In this document: positions 15,513 through 24,704 of the stretch, in pieces
How the letters are laid out: each line of letters starts with the position of its first letter
Numbering within the stretch: the first letter of the stretch is position 1
DNA from: Mycolicibacterium austroafricanum
GTDB lineage: Bacteria > Actinomycetota > Actinomycetes > Mycobacteriales > Mycobacteriaceae
DNA length: 64,000 nucleotides
Assembly: GCF_000612725.1 (NCBI RefSeq)
Contig: NZ_HG964451.1
Span: 711,180-775,179, forward strand
Direction of reading: 5' to 3'
The notes under the pieces: generated by a model
Databases searched by the model: none
What the model was told of the DNA's origin: nothing
Seen by the model: only the letters and a program-made list of their open reading frames with translations
Program-made: the position numbers and the translations under genes

Positions 15513-16268
15513 CTACCCCAGCGTCGCCCAGAACTCCGTCAACGCCTCCGCGCCGCGATGCGGGTCCTCGACCATCCACCAGTGCCCCAGCCCGTCGAGC
15601 ACCGCGACGCGGGCACCGGCGCGCTCGGCGGCCCGTCGCCGGTTGTCGTTCGCACCGATGAACGGGTCGTCGGTGGCCAGCAGCGCGAGCCCGGGCCGCG
15701 CCGCCGCCGACTCCAGTGCGCGGCCGGCCTCGGCCATCGCCGGTTGGGCGGCCGAGCGGTAGAGCGCCAGGATCGCGGTGCGCATGTCGTCGTTCTGATG
15801 CTCGGCGATCGCCGCGCCGATGTCGGCCGGAATGCCGAAGGAGGCCATCAGTTCCGTGCGCGCGGTCAGTCCACCGCCGAGCATCGCGTCCAGGGATTCC
15901 TCCCCCGCGCCGGGCGTCTGCCACACCTGGGCCATGTCGTGCCAGACATACTCCGGGTCGAACAGGCCGACGACGTCGCTCACCCAGCTCCGCACGAGCT
16001 CGGGCCGGTGCATGACGACGTTGACGACGTGGCCGCCGCCCCAGTCGTGACCGACGAGGTCGATCGGGCCGTCGATCCGCTCCAGTTCGGCTTCGAGCCA
16101 GTCGCGGTACTCGAGCATCGTCGCGCCGAAGCCGTCCGGCAGCGGCGCACCGAAGCCGGGCGGCGACAGCAGCACCACGTCGTCGCGGCCCAGCACCGCG
16201 GTCAGCGGTCCCCAGATCGCGTCGGTTTCGGGATTGCCATGGACAAACACCAGCGTCATGCCGCTCAT
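15513..16268 (-). CDS. Alpha/beta hydrolase, epoxide hydrolase or dehalogenase-like
   Basis: The roughly 251-residue protein has the oxyanion-hole segment [10 protein letters not shown] near its start, a nucleophile elbow GHDWGGGH with Asp as nucleophile, and the catalytic His in [10 protein letters not shown]. An Asp nucleophile points to epoxide hydrolases, haloalkane dehalogenases or fluoroacetate dehalogenase-like enzymes rather than esterases. ATG 16268 (MSGMTLVF) is preferred; ATG 16259 is also possible. It is cotranscribed with the DUF1345 gene and divergent from the jet operon. Confidence 0.85.
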   Translation of the reverse strand: MSGMTLVFVHGNPETDAIWGPLTAVLGRDDVVLLSPPGFGAPLPDGFGATMLEYRDWLEAELERIDGPIDLVGHDWGGGHVVNVVMHRPELVRSWVSDVVGLFDPEYVWHDMAQVWQTPGAGEESLDAMLGGGLTARTELMASFGIPADIGAAIAEHQNDDMRTAILALYRSAAQPAMAEAGRALESAAARPGLALLATDDPFIGANDNRRRAAERAGARVAVLDGLGHWWMVEDPHRGAEALTEFWATLG

Positions 16269-16503
16269 CCTGGCACGCCGGCGATGCACCGTGAGCGTGC
16301 ACACACGGTCGTGATTTCCGCCGCGCGACGCCGGTCACCACAAGCGAGCCGAAACCCCAGCACACACTGCAATCCCGCTGGTCACATACGTCACAGCCCC
16401 CGGCGAAAAGCCGACGACACTCCCGTCCCCCAGGCGGGCGATGTCCCCGCCGTGGCCTATGTTGGGGCGTCCAGCAACGACACGACGCACATCGAGGGGC
16501 CAG

Positions 16504-17961
16504 GTGCACGACAACTCCACTCTGTCTGCGTCCGGCCTGCTCGAACTCAACCGCGACTTGCAGGCCTCCCGCGCGATCCGGCTGCTGGCCACCACCAACC
16601 TCGGCCTGTATGCGACGTTGATGGAGCGGCATCTGGCCGACGGTGTGACGCCGGAGACGGAGCTTGTCGTCCGGCTGGAGCGTGACCTCGACGAGCTCGA
16701 TGACCCCCAGTCCGGCCTGACGCTGATCAAGTCGTGGGCCAGCCAGGGCTGGCTGCACCGCATCGTGGATCCCCGCAGCGACCAGAACGTCTGTTACCTG
16801 ACCCAGGACGCCCGCCGGGCGCTGGACTTCCTGCGCGGCATGCGCCGCCAGGACACCATCGCCACCGGCGGCTCGATCAACGGCATCGCGTCCCGGCTCA
16901 AGCAGGTGGCCCTGAAGGTCGGCGGCGACCCGGCCCGCATCCGCAAGAGCATCGAGGCCGAGATCGAGGCTCTGCACCGGGAACTCGACGAACTCGACAG
17001 GGGCGAGCGACGCACTTTCTCGGAAACCGACGCTACCGACGCCTACGACGAGGCCCGCGCCATCGCGATGCAGATGGAACGCCTGATCACCGACATCGGT
17101 CAGTACGGCTCGATGATCGAGCAGGCCACCGCCGCGCTCGACGAGCCGATCGACTCCAACGTCGAGTACCGCGACCGGCAGCGCCAGATGTACGCCGACT
17201 ACCAGGCTGCCTGGGACTCGCAGGGCCGCGACAGCCACCGCGCGTTCCTGCGGATGATCAACGACCCGGATCAGCGCGCCGAGTTCGAGGCCGACGTGGC
17301 CGCCGTCGCCGATGCGCTGCCCCACCTCGACCCCGCGCTGCGCAAGGTGATGGCCGGCTTCTTCGAGTTGGTCGGACACCAGATCGACGAGGTCGAACGC
17401 ATCCAGCAGCGCTGCGCCCAGCGGGTCAAGCGGTTCACCGCGTTCGGGACGCTGGAGCAGAGCCGCGGGGTGGCCCGCCAGCTCAACGAGGCCATCGGCG
17501 CGGCGCGCAATCTCCTCAAATCGAGCTTGATCGACTCGCGGCTGGACATCGAGCTGCCGCTGGCCCGCCACACCATCAGCTCTGTCGGCGCACTGAGCTT
17601 CAAGATCGGCGACCTGTCCAACCCGAAGCCGGCCAAGCCCGCCGGCGGCGACGTCGACCTGACCAGCTTCGCGGCGCTGACCACCCAGGTCGACGCGCCC
17701 GCGATGTCGGACATGCTCAACGCCGCGGTCACCAAGGGTCCGGTGTCACTGCCGGAAGCCATTGAGATGCTCGGCCGTTCCGGACAAGGGGCCTACCTCG
17801 GGCATGTCATCGTGCTGTGGTCGTGGGCGCTCAAGCAGCCCAACGAGCACGAGGCCCCGTCCACCACGGTCCGGTTCCGGTCCCTCGACGGCAAGGACCG
17901 CGAAATCGCCGTTCCCCATTTGTTGTTCACCGAACCGATCAGCGTCGGAGCCGCGCAGTGA
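16504..17961 (+). CDS. jetA: JetA/MksF-type protein (DUF3375), kleisin-like subunit of a Wadjet/MksBEF SMC complex
   Basis: The 485-residue protein shows the DUF3375 pattern: an N-terminal helical region with winged-helix character ([49 protein letters not shown]), a long charged coiled-coil region at about 130-380, and a C-terminal segment [14 protein letters not shown] with [23 protein letters not shown] character. In Wadjet/MksBEF complexes this subunit bridges the SMC heads like a kleisin. GTG 16504 is chosen because a GAGGGG site lies 4 bases upstream and the frame further up lacks homology. Its TGA overlaps the GTG of jetB, and a TATGTT -10-like hexamer lies at 16456-16461. Confidence 0.85.
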   Translation: MHDNSTLSASGLLELNRDLQASRAIRLLATTNLGLYATLMERHLADGVTPETELVVRLERDLDELDDPQSGLTLIKSWASQGWLHRIVDPRSDQNVCYLTQDARRALDFLRGMRRQDTIATGGSINGIASRLKQVALKVGGDPARIRKSIEAEIEALHRELDELDRGERRTFSETDATDAYDEARAIAMQMERLITDIGQYGSMIEQATAALDEPIDSNVEYRDRQRQMYADYQAAWDSQGRDSHRAFLRMINDPDQRAEFEADVAAVADALPHLDPALRKVMAGFFELVGHQIDEVERIQQRCAQRVKRFTAFGTLEQSRGVARQLNEAIGAARNLLKSSLIDSRLDIELPLARHTISSVGALSFKIGDLSNPKPAKPAGGDVDLTSFAALTTQVDAPAMSDMLNAAVTKGPVSLPEAIEMLGRSGQGAYLGHVIVLWSWALKQPNEHEAPSTTVRFRSLDGKDREIAVPHLLFTEPISVGAAQ

Positions 17962-18647
17962 CCACCGAACAAGACACCGACTTCGAGGCGTTCTCTCAAC
18001 TGCCGCAGGTCGACCAGACCGCCCGTCCCCCACACCAGCGCAGGCCGCGCTTCGACGGCGACGTCTCCGAACTACCCGACCGGGCCTGCTGGGCGTTGCA
18101 ACACCTGCTGACTCGCCGCTACATCAGCGCCGAATCCGACGCCGACATCTACGCCTGGGTGCTCGAATACCGCCGGCAGCTGGCCACCAGACTGTCCGAA
18201 CTCGACCTGATCCTGCGCATCGTGGACGGTACCGACGTGGCGTTCGTGGAGCAGGCCCGCTACGAATCCGCCAAGGGGATAAAGCTTCTCCGGCGCGAGC
18301 CGCTCGGCACCTACGACTCGATCCTGGCGCTGCACCTGGCGCAGATGATGCGCGCCGCCGGCGGACAGAGCGTGCTGATCAGCCGCGAGGAGATGCACGG
18401 CCTGTTTTCCGGCGTGCTCAACGACACCGACCGTGACGCCGTCACGTTCGCGGGTCGTATCGACGCCGCCATCGCCCGGCTGGCCGGGCTCGACATCCTG
18501 CGCAAGAGCCGCGACGACGAGGACAGCTACACCATCAGCCCGGTGATCACCGCCGTGATGACGGCCAGCGTAATCACCGAGTTGCAGCAGCAGTTCGAGC
18601 TGCTGCTCAACGGAGGGGCGCCGGCCGAGGAGACCGATCTTGACTGA
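17958..18647 (+). CDS. jetB: JetB/MksE-type protein (DUF4194), KITE-like subunit
   Basis: The 229-residue protein fits DUF4194: [18 protein letters not shown], a long helix, and the wing-like [44 protein letters not shown], then [15 protein letters not shown] and [15 protein letters not shown] proteins dimerise and sit on the kleisin in SMC complexes. GTG 17958 overlaps the upstream TGA by GTGA, and the end overlaps the SMC gene by 8 bases, so the three subunits are translationally coupled. Confidence 0.87.
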   Translation: MTTEQDTDFEAFSQLPQVDQTARPPHQRRPRFDGDVSELPDRACWALQHLLTRRYISAESDADIYAWVLEYRRQLATRLSELDLILRIVDGTDVAFVEQARYESAKGIKLLRREPLGTYDSILALHLAQMMRAAGGQSVLISREEMHGLFSGVLNDTDRDAVTFAGRIDAAIARLAGLDILRKSRDDEDSYTISPVITAVMTASVITELQQQFELLLNGGAPAEETDLD

Positions 18648-21600
18648 GCAATTCCACCTGTCCCGGCTCCAGGTCATCAACTGGGGCGTGTTCGACGGCT
18701 ACCACGACATCCCGTTCAGCGAGGGCGGCGCACTCATCGCCGGCGCCTCGGGCAGCGGCAAATCCTCACTGCTGGACGCGATCTCGCTCGGCTTCCTGCC
18801 GTTCAACCGACGCAACTTCAACGCCTCCGGCGACAACACCGCGGCAGGATCCAGCGCGGGCCGGCGCACCGTGGACAAGTACGTGCGCGGCGCGTGGGGG
18901 CAGCGCAGCGACGGCGGCACCAGCCGGGTGATGTACCTGCGCGGCGACGGCACCGCCTGGTCGGCGGTGGCCGTCACCTACGCCAGCGACTCCGGACGCA
19001 CCGTGACGGGCCTGGTGCTCAAGTGGCTGACCGGTGAATCGCGCAACGACTCGTCGAGCCGTTTCGTGCTCGGCGACGGCGATCTCGACATCGAGGATGT
19101 CTGCAACCGTTGGGCCGCAGGACGATTCGACACCGGCGTGTTCAAGGAGGACGGCTGGCGGTTCACCACCAAGGTGGAGTCGCAGTACCTGGCGCAGCTG
19201 TACGCGACCATCGGCATCCGCGCCTCGGATGCGGCCCAGCAGCTGCTCGGCAAGGCCAAATCGCTGAAAAGCGTTGGCGGGCTGGAACAGTTCGTTCGCG
19301 AGTTCATGCTCGACGAGCCCGAGAGCCTGACCCGGCTACCGGAGGCGCTCAAGCAGATCGACCCGCTGGTGGAGGCGCGCGAACTGCTGGCGGTCGCGCA
19401 GAAGAAGCGCAAGATCCTCGGCGACATCGAGAAGATCCAGCAGCGCTACGCATCCGAATCCACCGATCTCGGCATCATCGACCTGGTCGACCTGCCGATG
19501 GTGCGGGCCTACACCGATCATGTCCGGGTGACGCAGTGCCCGGCGCAGATCGCGCAGCTCGACACCACGATCGATCAGCTCGACAACGAGTACGAGGACG
19601 TCACCCGGAGCCTGAATCTGGCCAAGGCCGAGGCGGATTCACTCAACGCACAGATCAGCGGGTCCAGCGCGAGCATCGGCCCGCTGCAGTCGCAGGTGAC
19701 CGCCGCCGAGACCGAGGCCGAGCAGGTGTCGCGCCGGCGCGGCGCCTACGAGGACATGCTCACCGCCCAGCAGCTGGACGTGCCGGAGACGGCCGACGAC
19801 TTCTGGAACCTGCGCGAAGAGCTGCTCGCGCAGGCCACCGAGCTGCTGGCCAAGGTGGAGCGCAACCGTGAGGCCTCCACCGACGCCGAGTACGCGCAGA
19901 AGTCGGCGCGGATGGCCCGCGACGAAGCCGCCAAGGAACTCAAACGTGTCGAGCACGTCGGCTCGGCGCTGCCGGAGTTCGCGCTCGTGATGCGGGAGCA
20001 GATCTGCAATGCGGTCGGTGTCGACTCCATCGACCTGCCCTACATCGCCGAGTTGATGGACCTCAAACCCGACCAGACTCGCTGGCGCACCGCGGTGGAG
20101 AAGGTGCTGCGCGGTGTCGGGCTGCGGCTGATGGTGCCCGATCAGCACTGGACCAAGGTGCTGCAGTTCGTCAACGAGACGAACATGCGGGGACGGCTGC
20201 AGCTGCACCATGTGCGGGCGAAGTTCCTGGGCGCCGAGCCGGTCGATCCGGAGTCGAACACGTTGGCGGCCAAGCTGTTCGCGGTCGACCCGGCCCACCC
20301 GTGCGCCGCCGAGGCCGTCGACGTGGTCACCGCCGCCGGCGACCACGTGTGCGTCGACACCCCCGAGGTGTTCGCCCGGTTCCGCCGCGCGGTCACCGAC
20401 ACCGGCCTGTACAAGGATTCCGACCGGCTCGCGATCAAGGACGACCGCCGCCCACTCAAGCAGTCCGAGTACCTGTATCAGGGTGACGTGTCGGCGAAGA
20501 TCAACGCACTGACCGTCGACCTGGCCGCGGCCGAGGAGGCCTATCAGAAGGCGCGGCGCGTCGCCGACGACATCGCCGCGCAGCGCCAGACCTGGCGGGA
20601 CCGGGCCGCGGCGTGCAAGGCGATCTGCGAGCAGTTCCCGCAGTGGAGCCAGATCGACACCGAGACCGCCGACGGGCACGCCGACCGGCTGCGCGAACAG
20701 TACGAGCTGCTGCTGGCCGACCACCCCGACATCGAGGCGCTCAACGCCCGCGCCGACGAATGCTGGTCGCAGATCCAGAAATTGATGACGCGCCGGGGTG
20801 CGATCCAGACCCGCCGCGACGACCTCGACTCCCGCCGCACGCAGCTCCTCGAACTTCAGGAGCGGCTGCAGCCGGCATTCGTCTCGGAGCCGCTCACCGA
20901 CCTGCTGAGCCGCTACGCCAACCAGGTGCCGGTGAGCCTGGAGCTGCTGGACCCGGAGCCGCACCGCGACGCGTTGTTCACCGCGATCAAGAAGGAACGC
21001 GAACAGCTGCGCGAGAGCCGGCGCCGCTCCTACGACGAGCTGGCCCGCATCCTCAACACGTTCGACACCTCGTTCCCGGATGCGATCCCTAACGACTCGG
21101 ACAACTTCGACGAGCGGGTGCACGACTACGTCGCGCTGTGCCGGCACATCGACGAGCGGGAGCTGCCCGAGGCCTACGAGCGGATGATGCGTCTGGTCAC
21201 CGAGCAGGCGCCGGATGCGATCCTGACGCTGCACCGGGTGGCCGAGCAGGAAACCCGGCGGATCAGTGACCAGATCGACCGTGTCAATACGGGTTTGGGG
21301 TCGGTGGAGTTCAACCGCGGCACCCGGCTGACGCTGCGGGCCACGCCGCGCAGCCTGACGGCGGTGTCCGAGTTGACCGAGATCGTGCGGGCCATCTCGC
21401 GGCGCATCGCCGAGGTCGGGCTCGGCGACAAGCAAGCGATCCTGGATCAGTACGCCGACATCCTGCGGCTGCGTAACCGGCTGGCGTCGACGGCGCCGGA
21501 GGACAAGGCGTGGACCCGCGACGCGCTCGACGTGCGCAACCGGTTCACGTTCGACTGCGCCGAGTGGGATGTCGCCAGCGAGGAGCTGATCCGCACGCAC

Positions 21601-22002
21601 TCCAACGCCGGCGACAACTCCGGCGGAGAGCAGGAGAAGCTGATGGCGTTCTGCCTCGCCGGTGCGCTGAGCTTCAACCTTGCGGCGCCCGACAGCACGG
21701 ACAACCGGCCGGTGTTCGCGCAGCTGATGCTCGACGAGGCGTTCTCGAAGTCGGATCCGCAGTTCGCGCAGCAGGCGCTGCAGGCGTTCCGTAAGTTCGG
21801 GTTCCAGCTGGTGATCGTCGCGACGGTGCAGAACGCGACGACGATCCAGCCCTACATCGACAGCGTGGTGATGGTGTCCAAGACCGAGGCGACGGGCCGC
21901 AACGCGCGGCCGGTGGCGACGGTGGCGACGCGCACGATCTCGGAGTTCGGGCAGCTGCGCCGGGAGATGCGGGCCGGCGCGAAGGTGCCCGCCGGGGTTT
22001 GA
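18640..22002 (+). CDS. jetC: JetC/MksB-type SMC-like ATPase (SbcC/MukB family)
   Basis: The 1120-residue protein has Walker [10 protein letters not shown] at residues 35-43, long coiled-coil arms (about 280-480 and 620-960) around a hinge-like centre near residues 450-560, the ABC signature SGGEQEKLM near 994, and Walker [13 protein letters not shown] near 1029 with the catalytic Glu. It is the motor that extrudes and senses DNA, known from Wadjet plasmid defence and MksBEF condensins. The start is TTG 18640, overlapping jetB. Palindromic element D1 starts one base after the stop. No JetD/MksG Toprim nuclease gene follows or precedes it. Confidence 0.9.
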   Translation: MTEQFHLSRLQVINWGVFDGYHDIPFSEGGALIAGASGSGKSSLLDAISLGFLPFNRRNFNASGDNTAAGSSAGRRTVDKYVRGAWGQRSDGGTSRVMYLRGDGTAWSAVAVTYASDSGRTVTGLVLKWLTGESRNDSSSRFVLGDGDLDIEDVCNRWAAGRFDTGVFKEDGWRFTTKVESQYLAQLYATIGIRASDAAQQLLGKAKSLKSVGGLEQFVREFMLDEPESLTRLPEALKQIDPLVEARELLAVAQKKRKILGDIEKIQQRYASESTDLGIIDLVDLPMVRAYTDHVRVTQCPAQIAQLDTTIDQLDNEYEDVTRSLNLAKAEADSLNAQISGSSASIGPLQSQVTAAETEAEQVSRRRGAYEDMLTAQQLDVPETADDFWNLREELLAQATELLAKVERNREASTDAEYAQKSARMARDEAAKELKRVEHVGSALPEFALVMREQICNAVGVDSIDLPYIAELMDLKPDQTRWRTAVEKVLRGVGLRLMVPDQHWTKVLQFVNETNMRGRLQLHHVRAKFLGAEPVDPESNTLAAKLFAVDPAHPCAAEAVDVVTAAGDHVCVDTPEVFARFRRAVTDTGLYKDSDRLAIKDDRRPLKQSEYLYQGDVSAKINALTVDLAAAEEAYQKARRVADDIAAQRQTWRDRAAACKAICEQFPQWSQIDTETADGHADRLREQYELLLADHPDIEALNARADECWSQIQKLMTRRGAIQTRRDDLDSRRTQLLELQERLQPAFVSEPLTDLLSRYANQVPVSLELLDPEPHRDALFTAIKKEREQLRESRRRSYDELARILNTFDTSFPDAIPNDSDNFDERVHDYVALCRHIDERELPEAYERMMRLVTEQAPDAILTLHRVAEQETRRISDQIDRVNTGLGSVEFNRGTRLTLRATPRSLTAVSELTEIVRAISRRIAEVGLGDKQAILDQYADILRLRNRLASTAPEDKAWTRDALDVRNRFTFDCAEWDVASEELIRTHSNAGDNSGGEQEKLMAFCLAGALSFNLAAPDSTDNRPVFAQLMLDEAFSKSDPQFAQQALQAFRKFGFQLVIVATVQNATTIQPYIDSVVMVSKTEATGRNARPVATVATRTISEFGQLRREMRAGAKVPAGV

Positions 22003-22065
22003 CGCCGAAATTGCGTGTAGCGGGGCGAAACGTGCGTGAAGACCGCAGCCGATGCAGTCTCGACG
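22003..22065. repeat. Palindrome-ended element D1 after jetC
   Basis: A 63 bp stretch starts directly after the jetC stop with CGCCGAAATTGC and ends with GCAGTCTCGACG; the ends are imperfect inverted repeats (9 of 12). A 64 bp stretch with the same ends occurs at 33491-33554. It may be a terminator-like mobile repeat. It leaves only 10 bases before the convergent vapC stop. Confidence 0.5.
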
Positions 22066-22075
22066 CGGCAAAGAC

Positions 22076-22471
22076 TTACTCGAGTGCGGACGCGATGCCG
22101 GTGTGCCCGAAGTCGTTGCCTTTCCACAGAAGTGGTTCACGACGATCCAGCGCCAACGCGTACGACAGACAGTCGCCGAAGTTCAATCTGGCCGGATGCC
22201 CGCTCCCTCTTCCGAATTCGGCATACGCGCGGCGCGCCAATTTGGCCTGGCGCTCGGTCACCGGCTCGATCGTCATCGCCGCTTCATCGATCAGTTCGTC
22301 AAGAGCTCTGCTCACGACCGGATCGCGCTGCGCGTCGAGCACGATTCCACACTCGAGATAGCTGGCCGCGGACAGTCGACGTACGTCGGCGGCGGCGACC
22401 GCTCTGGCGTAATCGACCGCGTCGTCCTCGTCCCGCAGAATCGCGATGATCGCCGACGAATCGGCGATCAT
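22076..22471 (-). CDS. vapC: VapC-type PIN-domain ribonuclease toxin
   Basis: The 131-residue PIN protein begins [15 protein letters not shown] and carries the acidic quartet Asp4, Glu40 (SAASYLEC), Asp100 ([11 protein letters not shown]) and Asp120 ([11 protein letters not shown]). VapC toxins cleave tRNA or rRNA when free of their antitoxin. The ATG at 22471 overlaps the antitoxin stop (ATGA), the usual vapBC layout. It is convergent with jetC. All catalytic positions look intact. Confidence 0.92.
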   Translation of the reverse strand: MIADSSAIIAILRDEDDAVDYARAVAAADVRRLSAASYLECGIVLDAQRDPVVSRALDELIDEAAMTIEPVTERQAKLARRAYAEFGRGSGHPARLNFGDCLSYALALDRREPLLWKGNDFGHTGIASALE

Positions 22472-22713
22472 CGCGGTAGTCCTGCATCGTCGTAGAGCAT
22501 CTCGCCATGGTCGAGGTCATTGGTCGCCGACGTCATCCGCTGCGCGGTCCTACGTCCGAGGGCTAGAAGGCGTTCCGCGAGATCGTCCTGCTGGACTCTG
22601 GACAACCGCTCCTGCACCGCTGTCGCCACCGCCTGAGCTTGAGACTCCCCGGTGAGGCGTGCGAGCTGTTTCACCGCGTCGTGGACCTTCTCATCCTTGA
22701 TGTTCAACGCCAT
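22468..22713 (-). CDS. vapB: VapB-type antitoxin (PSK/Rv0623-like)
   Basis: The 81-residue protein starts [24 protein letters not shown], typical of VapB proteins of the PSK family with an N-terminal ribbon-helix-helix DNA-binding part, and ends with an acidic, aromatic tail ([16 protein letters not shown]) that would wrap around the PIN toxin. It neutralises VapC and represses its own promoter. Paired GGTACC sites lie just upstream. Confidence 0.88.
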   Translation of the reverse strand: MALNIKDEKVHDAVKQLARLTGESQAQAVATAVQERLSRVQQDDLAERLLALGRRTAQRMTSATNDLDHGEMLYDDAGLPR

Positions 22714-22716
22714 GTT

Positions 22717-22744
22717 GGTACCCTTCCACCCACGAAATGGTACC
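22717..22744 (-). promoter_or_regulatory. Putative vapBC operator: paired GGTACC sites
   Basis: Two copies of the self-complementary hexamer GGTACC lie at 22717-22722 and 22739-22744, 22 bp apart (two helical turns), immediately upstream of the vapB ATG. This spacing suits binding of antitoxin dimers on one DNA face. The assignment is inferred from position. Confidence 0.45.
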
Positions 22745-22937
22745 TCGGATCATGCCTGCTGAGGGCTTCCGATGTCATCGGCGGACTGACGGCGCGGCTC
22801 TGGTGACCACACTCCCCCTCTGTGCGCCACCAGACACCAACGCGTCCTTTGTGGAGGCCTCGCTCAACCCCTCGCCGAGCGAGCCTCGACCGCTCGTATG
22901 AGACAGACCACACAAATCGTACATAAACCGCATCGTT

Positions 22938-22961
22938 TTCAAAAACCGTTCCGTTTTTGAA
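22938..22961. promoter_or_regulatory. 24 bp palindrome upstream of TetR gene, likely its operator
   Basis: Perfect 9 bp arms TTCAAAAAC and GTTTTTGAA flank a 6-base centre (CGTTCC). The site is 95 bp upstream of the TetR start and AT-rich compared with the surroundings. TetR proteins usually bind such palindromes to control themselves or a divergent gene. The 22745-23056 region around it has no gene I can support; a 97-residue minus-strand frame there shows no family resemblance. Confidence 0.6.
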
Positions 22962-23056
22962 TCGCCACGCCAGCCTTGACGACTCCGGCAAGCGCATGAT
23001 TCGTCGACTCCTATACTGCTCAACAGCACGCCAACGGGCTTCGAGGAGGCCACCGC

Positions 23057-23665
23057 ATGCCCGACCGGCTCGCCTCCGGCCGTCACCACCTCTCCAGGGA
23101 ACAGGTCGCCGACAACCAGCAGCAACGGCTGTTCAAGGCGCTCGCAGTGGTCATGGCCAAGAAGGGCTACAGCGACACCACGGTCGACGACCTGACCGCG
23201 GCGGCCGGCGTCTCCAAGGCGACCTTCTACCAGCACTTCACGTCCAAGCAGGATTGCTTCATGTCCGCGTACGCGCGCATGCAGCAATACGTCATCGACG
23301 CCATTCAGGTAGAACCGGCGGCCGGCACACCGATGCAGCGCTTCGCGGCCTTGTTGGACCGGTACCTGGGTTTCCTCGCCCTGGACCCGACCACCGCACG
23401 GCTGTTCCTGGTCGAGGTGAATGCGGCAGGACCGGAGGCCGTGCGTCAGCGCGCCCAGTTGCAGCAGGAGTTCGTGTCCGGCGTGGCCAAGGTGTTCAAG
23501 GCCCGCAGCAAGGCCGACCGGTTCGCGTGCCAGATGCTGGTCGCGGGCATCTCGACACTGGTGACAACCGCGCTGGCCAACGCGGACGGCGATGCCGTCA
23601 CCGCGCTGAAGAAGCCGATCCTGGGCTTCACCGAGCGGGTCATGAAGGTGCCTGCCTGCGGGTAG
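23057..23665 (+). CDS. TetR family transcriptional regulator
   Basis: The 202-residue protein has a TetR helix-turn-helix at residues 25-70 (RLFKALAVVMAKKGYSDTTVDDLTAAAGVSKATFYQHFTSKQDCF), followed by an all-helical ligand domain. ATG 23057 is used. It lies 13 bases before the LLM oxidoreductase and in the same direction as the MFS exporter, so a locally acting repressor of this three-gene set is likely. The 24 bp palindrome at 22938 is the probable binding site. Confidence 0.92.
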   Translation: MPDRLASGRHHLSREQVADNQQQRLFKALAVVMAKKGYSDTTVDDLTAAAGVSKATFYQHFTSKQDCFMSAYARMQQYVIDAIQVEPAAGTPMQRFAALLDRYLGFLALDPTTARLFLVEVNAAGPEAVRQRAQLQQEFVSGVAKVFKARSKADRFACQMLVAGISTLVTTALANADGDAVTALKKPILGFTERVMKVPACG

Positions 23666-23678
23666 TGCTGCGCGTAGG

Positions 23679-24701
23679 GTGCGAATCGTGCACGTCGACG
23701 TGATGACGACTCCGCAGCCCCTGCAGTCGACCGGTGAGCTGGCCCGACACACCCAGGAGGCCGGATTCAGCGGATTGCTGTTCACCGAGACCGGCCGGAC
23801 CGCCTACCTCAATGCTGCGGTGGCTGCCCATGCCGCGCCGGGGCTGGAGTTGTCGACGGGCGTGGCGGTCGCCTTCCCGCGCAGTCCCTTCGTGACGGCC
23901 GCCTCGGCCTGGGAACTGCAGGAGGCGACCGGTGGCAGGTTCCGTCTCGGCCTGGGCACCCAGGTGCGCACGCACGTGGTGCGACGGTACGGCGCCGAGT
24001 TCGAGCATCCCGGCCCACGGTTGCGCGACTACGTGCTGGCGGTCAAAGCCTGTTTCGCGGCGTTCCGGACGGGCAAGCTGGACCATCACGGCGAGTTCTA
24101 CAACCTGGACTTCATCACCCCGCAGTGGAGCGCGGGGCCGATCGACGCACCGGATCCGAAAGTCGACGTGGCGGCGGTGAACCCGTGGATGCTGCGGATG
24201 GCGGGCGAGGTGGCCGACGGGGTGCATGTGCACCCGCTCGGCGAGCCGGGCTACATCGCGCGCCATGTGATGCCGAAACTTGCTGAGGGAGCACAGAACT
24301 CAGGACGCTCACCGAACGACATCGCGGTGATCGTGCCCGTCATGACGATCGTCGGCGACACCGACGAGGAACGACACCGAGAACGCGAGCTGGTGCGGGC
24401 GAGCATGAGCTTCTACGGCAGCACCCCGAACTATTCGTTCATCTGGGACGAGGCCGGCTTCGAGGGGACGACCGCCCGCATCCGGGAGAGGCAGAAGGCC
24501 GGCGACGTCAAAGGCATGGCCGCGCAGATCACCGACGAGCACATCGCCACGTTCGCGACCGAGTCGACGTGGGACGGCCTGGCCGACGCGCTCACCGCCA
24601 AGTACGGGGGGACCGCCACCCGCGTCGTGCTGTACAACGCGCTGGCCGATCCCGAGCGTTTCGAGCGGTACGGGGACGTCGCACAGCGCCTTCAGCGGTA
24701 A
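23679..24701 (+). CDS. F420-dependent LLM-class oxidoreductase (TIGR03617-like)
   Basis: The 340-residue protein fits luciferase-like flavin/F420 enzymes of mycobacteria: HVDVMTTPQPLQS at the start, GFSGLLFTETGRTAYL, GLELSTGVAVAFPRSPF, the cofactor-region GGRFRLGLGTQVRTHVVRRYG, and the C-terminal KYGGTATRVVLYNAL. It probably reduces or oxidises a small organic molecule in the cytoplasm. Start is GTG 23679 or GTG 23688. It sits in an apparent operon with TetR and an exporter, 3 bases before the latter. A decayed copy of its C-terminus seems to lie at 39405-39515. Confidence 0.9.
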   Translation: MRIVHVDVMTTPQPLQSTGELARHTQEAGFSGLLFTETGRTAYLNAAVAAHAAPGLELSTGVAVAFPRSPFVTAASAWELQEATGGRFRLGLGTQVRTHVVRRYGAEFEHPGPRLRDYVLAVKACFAAFRTGKLDHHGEFYNLDFITPQWSAGPIDAPDPKVDVAAVNPWMLRMAGEVADGVHVHPLGEPGYIARHVMPKLAEGAQNSGRSPNDIAVIVPVMTIVGDTDEERHRERELVRASMSFYGSTPNYSFIWDEAGFEGTTARIRERQKAGDVKGMAAQITDEHIATFATESTWDGLADALTAKYGGTATRVVLYNALADPERFERYGDVAQRLQR

Positions 24702-24704
24702 AGC

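Noticed and set aside
14881..17571. 896-residue minus-strand frame
   Set aside because: Only its last 208 residues form the DUF1345 protein; the rest is antisense to jetA and the hydrolase and has Arg/His/Pro-rich shadow composition.
19639..22140. 833-residue minus-strand frame
   Set aside because: It lies opposite the SMC ATPase gene and is His/Arg/Gln-rich without motifs.
15513..22471. A jetD gene hidden near the SMC operon
   Set aside because: The flanking genes are an alpha/beta hydrolase and VapBC; no Toprim-like or DUF3322/DUF2220-like frame was found.
22704..22997. 97-residue minus-strand ORF upstream of vapB
   Set aside because: It covers the TetR operator and the vapB promoter region and has no conserved pattern.
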